DNA of 64,000 bases from Sorghum bicolor (Eukaryota > Streptophyta > Magnoliopsida > Poales > Poaceae), in NCBI RefSeq assembly GCF_000003195.3, contig NC_012878.2:10094386-10158385 (forward strand), written 5' to 3'. Of this stretch, positions 1 to 10,940 are shown in pieces (position 1 is the stretch's first letter; each line of letters starts with the position of its first letter). A program made the position numbers and the translations under genes. The notes beneath the pieces were generated by a model. It made no database searches. It saw only the letters and a list, made by a program, of their open reading frames with translations, and had not been told where the DNA came from.

Positions 1-2005
1 AAGACCTCCATCCAGACCTATGAGTTTTATAACCCATCGGCATTAGCCCGTCAACTAGCTTTCGGCCAGCTGCCGATCGCACTCTGTTACGCCGATGTGA
101 TAAAACCCAGGGAAGCCATCACTAGCCTCCTTGAATGGATCCGAGTGGCCCAACTGCCATCAAGTGCCGAAACAGATGTAGACCTGTCAGAGTGGGTTCC
201 AGCTGCATTCATCACTCAGGCGTACAAGCAATGGTGGGCAGAATGGAAGGAACACCTGTTCTGCAGATCGGCTCTCACGTATCGCGGCATGATCGACCCC
301 GAGTACGAAGTTCCCGATGGCACTGTAAGCATCTTCAAACTGATGTTTCAATTTTTTTATTCCTATTTCCATCGGTAACTTATTCTTTGCGTGACTTTTC
401 AGGTCGATGACACTCCCCCGTCGGTCGCAGGAGTGGCAAGCCGATTGACCTGTTTCCATCAGGCCCAATCTCCTCAATCGGCAACAACGCTCCCAGCCGG
501 GCCGCCATCGTGCATCGAGGAATACGCCTCAAGAAAGTCACCACCAGGAGAACTCAAACATCACCATCAGTAGCCGCTTCCACCCTAGCACAGGCTTTTA
601 AGGTAACTGTTAAACCTCTTCATTCATACCGATCTCCCTTTTCACATCGGTTATATTGGTATTCACAAACTCTCTTTTCTGTAACAGCAAACCAGTGCAT
701 CGGCAAGAACTAAAAGCCAAGGCGCCGATGCCCCCCAGTCCAGCCAGCAGAAGCGAAAAGGTGCCAAGAGTACCAGGGTACAGACAAAGCGCTAGAAAGT
801 GGCAACTCCCCCTCCTCCTCCGGTATCTCCCATTCCGGTGGAATCTTCTCCTTCTCCCCCAGAAACAGAGACTCAGCAGGCACCATCTCCTCCTGAACCG
901 CAAGAAGCACCGCAAGCGGAAGAACCTCAGCAAGAAGAACCTCAATTAGCAGCACCCCAGCCAGAAGACATATCAGCCGAAGTAAGCGAGCAAACTACCG
1001 ATCCGGCAGGTTCAATCATATCATCGGTAGTTTCTTCAATCCAGACAAGCATCGTCCCTCCTCAAGGTAATGCATTTTTATAACATTACTGCCGATGAAC
1101 TTATTCCTTTTTGGTTTTATAACCCCTTTTGTTAATTTGCAGCTGACATAGTTCCATCGGCAACTCTGGCCGACCAATCCGTGGCTCCATCGGCATCTTC
1201 CGGCCAAAGGCGAGAGATTGCCCTAAAGCAAGTAAGCCATCCAGTCTCCATCAGTATTATTTGCCGATGCTTTTACCATAGAACGACTTACCTTGTTTTC
1301 CTTTTTTAGGAGCAGGATTCTCCCGACAGCCTATTCTCCTTCGCCATTGACATCTCCGAAGACGAAGGTGAGGAAGCAAGCTCCTCCCAGGCAGTTGGGA
1401 TCGCATCGGCAGAGATCAGGGCTACGCTGGAAGAACTATCGGCCCTCCTCCATCAAGACACGGCTCAACTGGTTGATGACTCTGACCCGGCCAAGGTTTT
1501 GTTCAGGACCCTCAGAGGCCAGATCCCTGCCGATGCTGAAGAAATCCTCTTCCAGGCTGCACATCTGGAAAGTCGTCAGCTGCAGTACCAGAGGGCCGCC
1601 CGGCGCCTTGCCGATAGAGCTGCTCAGACCCGACTTTCTGAGGAGATGATGAAAGAGAAGCTCTTGACCGATGAGAAGCACAAGAACATCGGCACCTTGA
1701 AGTCTTCGGGCGACGCACTGAAGCAGAAGATCTCCGATTTATCGGCCAAGAGAGAAACCTTGTTGGCAGAACTCAAGCAAGTGGAGGACGCCCTATCACA
1801 AGCCCAACAGGAAGAGAGTCAACTACCAGAGACCATCAAGCTCCTTGAACAAGAACGAAACGCCCATGGTCGCAAAGCACTGCAGTTGAAGAAGAAGTTG
1901 AAGCCGATAGAAGGCTCTGCCGACGAAGACGTCAAAGAAATAGAAGCAGCCAACCAGATCCGTCTGCGCGCTATATCGGCCATCCAAGCGCTGCTAAGTA
2001 TGTGA
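1..2005 (+). pseudogene. Antisense ORF of Tat element: plant-mobile-domain-like N part plus coiled coil
   Basis: This multi-exon coding region runs opposite to gag-pol and continues off the left edge. Frame 1 is open from base 1 and reads through FYNPSALARQLAFGQ, which resembles the end of the aminotransferase-like plant mobile domain (PF10536). It continues to about 324, where a GTAAGC donor follows; an acceptor CTTTTCAG lies at 402. Further donor/acceptor-like pairs bound pieces at about 403-602, 684-1063, 1143-1229 and 1310-2005. The middle is proline/glutamine-rich. The last 168 residues (from 1499) are Lys/Glu/Leu/Gln-rich and look like a long coiled coil, ending at a stop at 2003. Reading frames do not join cleanly across the second segment (stop at 571-573), so it is probably decayed. 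The function in the element is unknown. The exon scheme is inferred from splice-like sites only. Confidence 0.6.
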
Positions 2006-2162
2006 ACTCCTCATCGGCAACACATCGGCCTCTTCCTGCTTTTCAGCTTTCTTGATGTTTAGTCTAGCCGATAGGACTGTTATCGGCATCTTTTGCAACA
2101 TTAAGTCTGGCTTCAGATACATTTCAATCCAGCCGATAAGAGTGTTATCGGCATTTGAACTT

Positions 2163-3740
2163 TTATGCATCGACCCATATACTGGGGTAGTACTTCTTTA
2201 GATATTTGCCATTTAATGCTCTGGGAAATTTGACTCCTTTGAGAGTTTCCAAAATGTAGGCATTACCAGGAGCCGATCGATTTATCCGATAGGGACCCTC
2301 CCAATTGGGAGACCACTTTCCAAACTTTGAACTTTTAGTCTCGATCGGTAAAATTAATTTCCATACCAATTCTCCATAGGCAAATTCCTTAGCCTTTACT
2401 TTCTTGTCGTATCATCTGGCAACTCTTTTCTTATTCTCTTCTATACTCATCAAAGCCCTCAGTCGATGCCCTGCTAGATCATCCAATTCGTCTGTCATCA
2501 GAGTAGCATAATCATCGGCAGCCAACTGATCTTGAAAAGACAATCGCCTAGATCCAGCCTTAATTTCCCAAGGCAACACTGCATCACGTCCATACACCAA
2601 CTGATAAGGCAAAACCTTGGTCGATCCATTACAAGCCATTCGGTAAGACCATAAAGCTTCGTTTAACAATGTGTGCCACCGCTTAGGATTCTCTTCAATT
2701 TTTCGTTTGATAAGCTTATTAATTCCCTTGTTGGATGCCTCAGCCTGTCCGTTAGCTTGAGCATAATAAGGAGAAGAATTTAACACTTTAATTCCCATAC
2801 CGATTGCGAATTCATCAAATTCCCCTAATGTGAACATAGTACCCTGATCGGTAGTAATCGTCTGAGGAATCCCAAATCGGTAAATAATATGCTCCTTCAC
2901 AAAATCAATCATATTGGCCGATGTGACTTTCTTCAAAGGAATAGCTTCAACCCACTTAGTGAAATAATCGGTGGCAACTAGAATAAACTTATGCCCTTTG
3001 CTAGATGGTGGATAAATTTGGCCGATCAAATCAATAGCCTATCCCCAGAACGGCCAAGGTTTGATAATAGGATTCATGGCCGATGCGGGTGCTCTTTGAA
3101 TATTCCCAAATTTTTGACATCCTTTGAAATATTTAAAGCAATCTTCAAGTATGGTCGGCCAGTAATATCCATTCCTGCTAATCATCCACTTCATCTTGAA
3201 AGCCGACTGATGCGCTCCACATACTCCTTCATGGATTTCTCCCATCAAACTTCTAGCTTCATCATCACCCAAGCATCGGAGAAGAATCCCATCAATAGTT
3301 CGGTAGTACAATTCATCCTCGAGGAGCACATACTTAGTGGCTTGAAACCAAACTCGCCTTTCAACTCTCTTAGATGGATCCTTCAAATAATCAACGATCT
3401 CTTTTCTCCAATCATCGGCACCAATTGCCGATATTGCATCAATCATAGGCTGATAACCCGAAGCATGCTGAGCCAACCGATTGGCCTCTTCATTATGCAA
3501 TCGAGGAACATACTTTAATCGGAAACCCCTGAATTCCTTCAATAATTGCATATTCCGCTCGTAATAAGTTATGAGAACTTCACTTCGGCATTCATAGCTT
3601 CCAGCCAATTGATTTATAACTAGCATGGAATCCCCGAAGACTTCGACAGCATCAGCATGAACTTCCCTCAACAACTCTAATCCTTTTATTAAAGCTTGAT
3701 ACTCAGCCTGATTATTTGTTGACGTAGCAACAATCGGCAA
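2163..3740 (-). pseudogene. Tat pol, C-terminal part: second RNase H and integrase
   Basis: From 3740 downward the frame encodes the later part of the archaeal-type RNase H (TNNQAEYQALIKGL) and then the integrase. The integrase shows a zinc-binding N-terminal region and the catalytic core: first Asp in VATDYFTKW, second Asp in TTDQGTMF, Glu in the NGQAEASNK segment. A short conserved tail (WEGPYRINR) ends at about 2163. Two in-frame stops split it, TAG near 3036-3038 and TGA near 2409-2411, both at positions where the family usually has tryptophan. Both fit a G-to-A change. The DDE residues themselves are intact. This domain would join element DNA to the host chromosome. Confidence 0.88.
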
Positions 3741-3778
3741 GGAAAACTCATACTTCCTTCCCCGAGGGGAAATTAATA

Positions 3779-5386
3779 CTATACCGATTCCAGCCCCCGG
3801 TCACATGTAGATCCATCAAAGAAGAGCGTCCAAGGTACAATTTCCACAGCCTCCACTGTACCACAATGTTGAGTTACAAAATCGGCTATAATCTTCCCTT
3901 TAACTGCTTTAGCCGATTCATAACGCAGATCGAACTCCGACAGTGCCAGAATCCACTTACCGATCGTGCCAGTCATAATCGGCATGGACAGCATGTACCG
4001 GACCACATTATCCTTGCAAATAACAGTGCACTCGGCCGATAGCAAGTAGTGTCTTAACTTGACATAAGAGAAATATAAGCACAAACACAGTTTCTCAATA
4101 GCCGAATACCTGGTCTCAGCATCAATCAACCTCCTGCTTAAATAGTAAATCACATGTTCCTTCCCTTCAAACTCTTGAAGTAAAACCGAACCGATGACCA
4201 CACCATCGGTAGACAAATACAATCTGAAGGGTTTCCCTTGCTGAGGTGGAATTTGAACTGGAGGATTTACTAAATAATTCTTGATTTCATCCAGAGCCAA
4301 CTGTTGTTCCTTCCCCCAAACAAACTCTTGATCGACCTTTAGCTTAAGAAGAGGACTAAAAGCACGAATTTTACCAGACAAATTAGATATGAACCTTTTG
4401 ATAAAATTTACCTTGCCGATCAAGGACTGGAGTTCAGTCTTGTTGGTAGGTGCCACTATCTTATTGATAGCATCAATAGATCTTCGACTGATTTCGATCC
4501 CTCGCTGGTGCACCATGAAACCAAGAAATTGTCCTGCCGATACACCAAATGCACACTTATTGGGATTCATTTTCAAACCATGCTTCCTTGTGCATTCCAA
4601 CACTTTTCGCAAATCGGCAAGATGCTTTGCGAAGTCTCCAGACTTAACCACCACGTCATCGATATAAATTTCCACCAGCTTGCCGATGAACTCATGAAAT
4701 ATAAAATTCATGGCCCTTTGATAAGTGGCACCAGCATTCTTTAAGCCAAAGGTCATGACTATCCATTCAAACAATCCAACATGACCAGGGCACCTGAATG
4801 CAGTCTTTGGAATATCTTCTTCAGCCATGAATATTTGATTGTATCCTGCATTGCCATCCATAAAGCTAATAATTCGATGCCCAGCCGCAGCGTCAACCAG
4901 CAGATCGGCAACTGGCATCGGGTATCCATCCATCGGCGTAGCTTTATTGAGATTCCTGAAATCAATGCAGACCCGAAGTTTCCCGTTCTTCTTGTAGACC
5001 GGAACAACATTGGAAATCCACTCGGCATAACGACACTACCAAATAAACTTGGCTTCAATAAGTTTGGTTATCTCGGCCTTAATATCAGGGAGAATACTAG
5101 GATTGCATCGGCGAGCCGGTTGCTGATGTGGCCGAAATCCAGACTTGATAGGTAACCGATGTTCAACAATTGATCGGTCCAAACCAGGCATCTCAGTATA
5201 ATCCTAAGCAAAGCAATCTTTATATTCCTTTAACAAATCGGTTAACTGCTGCTTACACTCAGAATCTAACTTAGCACTAATAAAAGTGGGTCTAGGCTTA
5301 TCACCACTACCTATATCTACTTCTACTAGATCATCGACTGATGTGAATCCCTGGCCTAACTTTCCATCATCGGCGAACCTATCCAT
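3779..5386 (-). pseudogene. Tat pol, N-terminal part: reverse transcriptase and first RNase H
   Basis: The frame starts with an ATG at 5386 that overlaps the gag-pro stop codon (TAATG). An in-frame TAG falls at about 5202-5204 and another at about 5036-5038, so only 3779-4933 is a long open block. That block carries RT motifs in order: YPMPVADLLVDAAAGH, FMDGNAGYNQI, the catalytic YIDDVVVKS near residue 92 of the block, and a first RNase H-like region (LYLSTDGVVIGSVLLQ). The second RNase H begins at LFFDGSTCDRG and then hits a stop at 3779. The family sequence resumes in another frame at 3740, so a one-base indel lies near 3780-3800. This is a non-functional RT. Confidence 0.9.
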
Positions 5387-8300
5387 TAAAAACCTTCGTC
5401 AGAACCGACTGCTTGGATCGGTGGAATCTCGTAATCGGCAACCTTGAGAAAATTCTTTTCCCAAATTTCTCCTGAAATACACCTAGTCCTTTCATAGGTG
5501 TCTGCCTCTGCCGATGCGATGACATAAGAAGAATCTCCTGGGACAATTTCAATCTTGTCACCTACCCACTGGACCAAGCATTGGTGCATTGTGGATGGGA
5601 TGCAACAATTGGCATGGATCCAATCTCTTCCCAACAGTAAGTTGTAAGCACCCTTTCCACTGATCACAAAGAAGGTTGTCGGTAAGGTTTTGCTGCCGAT
5701 GGTCAACTCTACACATATTGCCCCCTTGACCGGAGACACATTCCCCTCAAAGTCTTTAAGCATCATATCGGTCTTGGTCAAATCCTGATCTCCTTTTCCA
5801 AGCTTCCAATACACTGCATAGGGCATAATATTAATAGCGGCTCCACCATCAACCAGAATCTTGGTCATCGGCTGACCATCCACTTTTCCTTTAACAAACA
5901 AAGCCTTGAGGTGCTGCCTTTCATCATCGGCGGGCTTCTCGAAGATAGCCGTCATCGGAGCCAGAGCCAACTGAGCTATTTGGTCGGAAAACTCCACCTC
6001 GTCATCACTGGATGGCGCAAGGAACTCCATCGGCAACATAAATACCATGTTGACATCTGTCGATTGACCTTCCCTTTTAGGATCTGATCGTTGCTGATCC
6101 CCAGACTGTCCAGAGTTCTCCCCCTTGCTCAACTCTTCTCGCCTTTCGCGCTGCAGTCTTCTCTTCTGAGTCCTGGTCAATCCTTCCGGACACCAGGGAG
6201 GAAGTTGCTGCTGCCTTACCGATGGGCGAGGATTCTCCCTTGACTCTACCCGATGAGTATTGGCATCCCTGCAAAATATGAACTCATTGGGAACCCGAGC
6301 ATTAGCCATTTCTTCAAGTTCTTCCTGATTCCTGGGAAAATATTGAACACGATCGCCAAGCTTGTCGTGCACGCTAAGTCTGCCCCCCAGCCGATCATGG
6401 ACGGACGTTCTCTCCCTAATCGGCCCATCAAATCGCCGATTATCACCACGATAGTATCGGTCGGACCTGTCATATCGGTCATAACCGTTGCACTCAGGAC
6501 AATCTCTGATAGTTAGAAGCTTGATATTTTCCTCCCAACAGTGAATAAAGAACGGGCAATTCCAGTGATCCCTATGCCGATTCCATTCTTGTCGGCGTCT
6601 CTCCTCTTCCCGACGATAATCCTCTTGCTGGCGCCGGTACCGATCTTCTCGTTGCTGCCAAGTCTCTTGAGACCTTCTGTGAGTTATCACAATGCCAGAT
6701 CGGGGAGGCCTTCCTGAGTTAGTTCCCTCCTGGACCAAGCCTCTTCCTTTGGCATCGGCAGTAGTGATCTGGTGCTGAGGATCTACCGATGCACTCCTTT
6801 TAGCTGCTTCCGACGTCAAGACCTTGGCCTTTCCCTTAGCATCCAACATGTTCGTTGGGAAAGGATGCTGATCAATCTTCATCGGCTTCTGGGTCTTAGA
6901 ACTATCAAATTTAATCCTCCCAGACTCTATGGCCGATTGTAGCTGCTGTCTGAAGACCTTGCATTCATTAGTGTCATGAGAAGTTGCATTGTGCCACTTG
7001 CAATATTTCATTCTCTTTAATTCTTCAGCCGATGGGATCACATGATTAGGTGACAGCTTGATCTGACCTTCCTGAAGTAGAAAGTCAAATATCCTATCGG
7101 CCTTAGCGGTGTCGAACGCGAACTTTTCTGGTTCCTTGTGCCCAAAAGGGCAAGACATTGGCTTCTTATTTTTTACCCATTCTGCCAAACCGATGACCAG
7201 TTCTTCATCAGAGTCCGAGCTTGTTGCTTCATCAACGAACGACACCTTTTTGTTCCATGCTCTCTTGGGCTCGAAAGGCTTGATATCTTGATCAGAAATT
7301 CTCTGCACTAAATGACTTAAACTTTCAAACTCCTGAGACGCATACTTGTTCCTGATGTGTGGCAACAAACCCTAGAAAGCCAAATCGGCTAGCTGCCGAT
7401 CATCCAGAACCAAGCTATAGCATTTGTTCTTGACTTCCCATATCCTCTGCACAAAACTTTCAACCGATTCATCATTTCGTTGCCTTAGCTTGACCAAATC
7501 GGTGATCTTCTTCTCATGGACCCCAGAAAAGAAGTACTTGTGGAATTGTTTCTCTAGATTGGCCCAGGTAATCACTGAGTTGGGAGGTAATGATATAAAC
7601 CAAGTGAAAGCCAATCCGGATAACGATGACGAGAATAAACAAACCCTTAACTCATCCCTATTACCAGCTTCCCCGCATTGGATGATGAACCTGTTGACGT
7701 GCTCCATGGTTGACGTGTCATCCTGCCGAGAAAACTTAGTAAAATCCGGTACCTTGTACCGATTTGGGAGTGGGATCAGATCATATGCGGGAGGATACGG
7801 TGTCCGATAAGAGTAAGTGTTGACTTTGGGTTTTATCCCAAATTGGTCTCTCATTACTTCAGCAATCTTATCGGCCCAATAAGCATCGGCATCCTGCCGA
7901 TGAGGTGGTTGTGGATCCGGCATCCGCTGGTAAGCCTCCACGTGTCTGTGCGGTGCACGATCTGCATGAAACATCGGGTTGATCATCTGGCCCCCAATCT
8001 GTGGACCACCAAGCTGTTGCCCGCCAATCTGTTGTCCGCCGACCTGGTGCCCAAGATTCATTGGCTGGTTGGGAATCCCCTGATTCTGAAACCCAGGATA
8101 AATCTGACCTTGCTGGAACCCTGTAGCCTGATGATTCTGTTGGGTCGTTTGTGGAAAAACTTGCTGCCCAAGCCATCCACTATTAGCATTCATCGGCATT
8201 GGTCCTGCCGATGACTGGTAATTGGGCATTATCATTGAATTGTCATGCCCTGGCTGAGTCACAAACCTCTGTTGCATCAGCATTGAGTTCGCCGATGTGT

Positions 8301-8952
8301 TAGGCATCTGGAACATCGGAGTTTGAGAATTCCCAGTGTAAGGTCTTGCAGTAGTAGTTGTAGTATACTGGGGACTCTGATTCATCGGCATGCTTGGGGG
8401 TGCCGATGCCATAGGAGTCTTGCCTCTCACATCAATCGCCTGTGACGTGCCCGGCGTTAATTCTGGAGGCATGCCATAACCCCACCAGTTAGGAGGAGGA
8501 GTCAATCCTGACATTGCCGATGCCAAAAGATCTATAGCGAGTTTAATTTGCCCATCTGAAGTTTGTGGATTGGTCGTCATCGGCGTAGATTGTGCATTAG
8601 TAATTCCCAACGTACTTGGAGGGACGGGAATCTCCATGCCCGCAGCGGCTGTAGCAGCCGATGGAGCTGTAACCACTGGTGACCCTGGCTGATGATGAGA
8701 GGGGCCCACATAATCTGGTGGCAACTGTCCCTCCTTGAAAGTTCTAGCCACGGCGTTGAAAACCGTATTGGACAGCACACCAGCTTGGTTGATCAAGGCA
8801 CGGTTGATAGCACTATCAACCATCTCTTGAAGTTTACCAGGATTGGCTTCAAAGGTAACCTGCCGAGGCGCCGGCAACGCATCCTTCTGGATCACCTCGC
8901 CGCTCCTGTTCATGCTGAAGAACCTCAGGCATTGCTGCTTGTAATCCTCCAT
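5386..8952 (-). pseudogene. Tat gag and aspartic protease, split by one in-frame TAG
   Basis: Two open blocks in the same frame (8952-7372 and 7368-5386) are separated by a single TAG at 7372-7374. The first block has a Gln/Pro/Gly-rich region (residues about 90-340) and then the capsid-like core, with KVPDFTKF, GLAFTWFISLPP and VESFVQRIW. The second block has a Cys/His cluster CKWHNATSHDTNEC around residue 148, an Arg-rich stretch, and a retropepsin-like region with LVDGGAAINIMPYAVY near residue 510. There the usual DSG/DTG triad reads DGG, followed later by YNLLLGRDWI. The TAG may be a simple CAG-to-TAG mutation or a readthrough site; the transition stops in pol favour mutation. The block ends at a TAA overlapping the pol ATG. 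Confidence 0.88.
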
Positions 8953-9060
8953 GGCTTTAGCAATAGCTTGCTTCTGGTCATCCTTGAGATGGCTTCCGTC
9001 ACAGGGATGACGTTCTCCTGATCGAACTCAGAAGTCGACATGTTGATCTTGATCTTGAAT

Positions 9061-9087
9061 CAGTCCCACTGGGTGTGCCAAAAGATG
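9061..9087 (-). other. Primer-binding region of the Tat element
   Basis: Immediately internal to the LTR, the minus strand reads TTTTGGCACACCCAGTGGGA. It matches the TGGCRCCCASYGTGGG type of sequence that follows the 5' LTR in many grass gypsy elements. Its position next to the TG end of the LTR at 9088 supports the call. The cognate tRNA was not checked. Confidence 0.6.
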
Positions 9088-9781
9088 TGTTGGTGCAAAA
9101 GTTGATCTGCAAACACAAAGGGCTAATACCCGATTCAATCGTTAAGGCGTGCCAGCCGATTTGACCTTACTATCGGCAAGGATGGTAACTCGAATACTTT
9201 GGTCCCGACAACAGCGATGCGCCTGGATGTCACGGCCAAGAGGTATTCATGCGGAACTTGAGAATGCGCCGAGTTTAAGTCGACGAATTCCTAAGAACTC
9301 GTAGTAAAAAGGAAAAAGTATGACGAAGTCGTCGAAATAGTAGATGCTGGAATATGAGTAAAAGCTGGTGTTTGATTGATTGATAGATCCCTCATTACAA
9401 GGCCCTAGGGTCTACATTTATACCCTGCCCAAAGAGCTACAACCAGACATGACTAGAATTCGAATTCCAAATTGGAACAGAATCCGTGTACAAAACGATC
9501 TAAATAACTAAGGAAAACGTAAAACTATCCTCACGGGACACACCAGAACATCCCCACCAGCCGATCGGCAACTTCGAGACTCCTCCGTACCATCGGCAGA
9601 CTCCTTCATTATAGCCATCGGCACAAACACATCATCACCTATGGACTTGGTCACGTTCAACCACCCTTCCATCGGCAACCATCTTCATCGGCAACTCTCC
9701 CTGTAGATCAAACACCACTGTCTTATCTTGCCGATCTACACTTTACCGATCATGGACACGTGCCCAAAAACGGTGTCAACA
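9088..9781 (-). repeat. 5' LTR of the Tat element
   Basis: The 694-bp repeat is bounded by TGTTGGTGC on the left and GGTGTCAACA on the right, giving TG...CA ends with a TGTTG/CAACA inverted terminus. A TATA-like GGTATAAATG lies on the minus strand at about 9414-9424. Seven copies of ATCGGC or GCCGAT lie upstream of it (9553-9740 on the plus strand). The partner LTR is outside the window, so length and ends rest on terminal motifs and on the sudden start of the neighbour's LTR at 9782. Confidence 0.8.
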
Positions 9782-10924
9782 GTATTTATATTTTTACCAC
9801 TGGGAGAAAGGGTGCATCTGACTAACCAAATCTATTGCTACTATCCCTTTAGGCTACAAAGAATGTTTCTCGATGTGAGCGATGTATAGAGAAGACTGCA
9901 ACTGTAGTCTCATTCTAACCTTGGTAAGGATGATCTACCGTTCTATTGGGGAAGCTTACGGAATCTAGACACCACAAAGGATGTTCGACCCGCACTTATA
10001 AACCCTACCCATCCTGCTAACAAGATATGGGATACAAAGGTAACTGAGAAATGTCACGTTCCTCGCTACTACCACGGTCCAGCTAGTCAGGAGATATCTA
10101 TGAGTACCCTAGCCTAAACACCACGTTTACGCTAGCAATGATTACTCTAATACTCAACCGGAAGAGGATTAAAGTAAACTCATAAACCAAAGAACAATAA
10201 AACAAGAACTTACTAGAATTAGAAGTCGAATTACTGAAGAATCTTAGAAGCAAGCCTCGGGTTAGGAGACTTGATCCCGTAGGTACAACTCGGAGTAGAC
10301 ACCGACAGGCCGGCCTTCCTCCGATCTACACCTCCACTCTATCTCTCTCAATCTAGTAGAAACTAGAAGATCTATTTCTACTTTACATTGGATGCAAAGC
10401 CTAAAAAGAAATATTATTTAGAGAAGAGGTTTTCCTTCGAGGGCGCCTCTCAATCTCTATGATAACTTCTTGTCTCCTCTAGGGGCCAGGAGGTCTCCTT
10501 ATATAGTCCTCCTCCTCTATGCGTTTTTGGGTCAGTAGGCGATGTGGTACTATGTTATCCTTGATCCTTTAGGTCGGTGGAACGTCGTGTGCGAAGAGAG
10601 TCCCGAACGGAGTTCAGGACAGTGCGGGCGCCCAGGGAAAGAGGGCGGGCGCCCTGGGCCTGGCCCCTTTCGGCCTCTGCTTTCTTCCCGTGGCTTCTGG
10701 AGTCTTCTAGATGGTAGAAAATTGTGCGGTGCGTTGATATCTCTATGTAATCCCGACATGTGGGCCTTTCCTCTATATTTCCTGATAACCCCCTGCAGAA
10801 ATAGACAAACACCAAAACTCATGGAATTCTGTCAGATAAAACCCTAAGTCTGGGTGTTGGTTGCATTTGGATCCTTTTCTTTATTTATTCGATGATTATA
10901 TTTGGTACTTAAGGACCGTCAACA
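9782..10924 (-). repeat. 3' LTR of the non-autonomous element, truncated by the Tat insertion
   Basis: It aligns along its length with 16559-17702, beginning GTATTTATATTTTTACCACT and ending ACCGTCAACA, with scattered substitutions and small indels. The minus-strand TATA box is near 10494-10503 (CTATATAAGG). A doublet of GCGGGCGCCC (10624-10633 and 10645-10654, 21 bp apart) lies about 125 bp upstream of it. The terminal 89 bp are absent. Confidence 0.9.
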
Positions 10925-10940
10925 ACTCCCCCAAGCTTAC
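10925..10940 (-). other. Polypurine tract of the non-autonomous element
   Basis: The minus strand reads TAAGCTTGGGGGAGT directly before the LTR start TGTTGACGG. This is the usual position of the plus-strand primer. Similar CTCCCCCAAGCT strings recur at about 12579 and 15100 inside the element. Confidence 0.75.

Larger units (their letters stand above)
1..9781 (-). mobile_element. Ty3/gypsy Tat-type LTR retrotransposon, partial
   Basis: Reading leftward from 9781, the order is LTR, primer-binding region, gag, protease, RT, RNase H, integrase, then an antisense ORF. The second LTR lies beyond the left edge. The Tat assignment rests on a second RNase H domain after the RT/RNase H block (start LFFDGSTC), on the YIDDVVVKS RT motif and on an antisense ORF between pol and the 3' LTR, all known traits of Tat/Grande-like elements. 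Gag and pol are interrupted by several stops and at least one frameshift, so this copy cannot make intact proteins. The element sits inside the LTR of the neighbouring element, whose sequence resumes at 9782 in mid-LTR. Confidence 0.9.

Noticed and set aside
10542..10847. 101-residue open frame, repeated at 17320-17625
   Set aside because: It is inside both LTR copies of the non-autonomous element, spans the promoter on the opposite strand and has no recognised domain.
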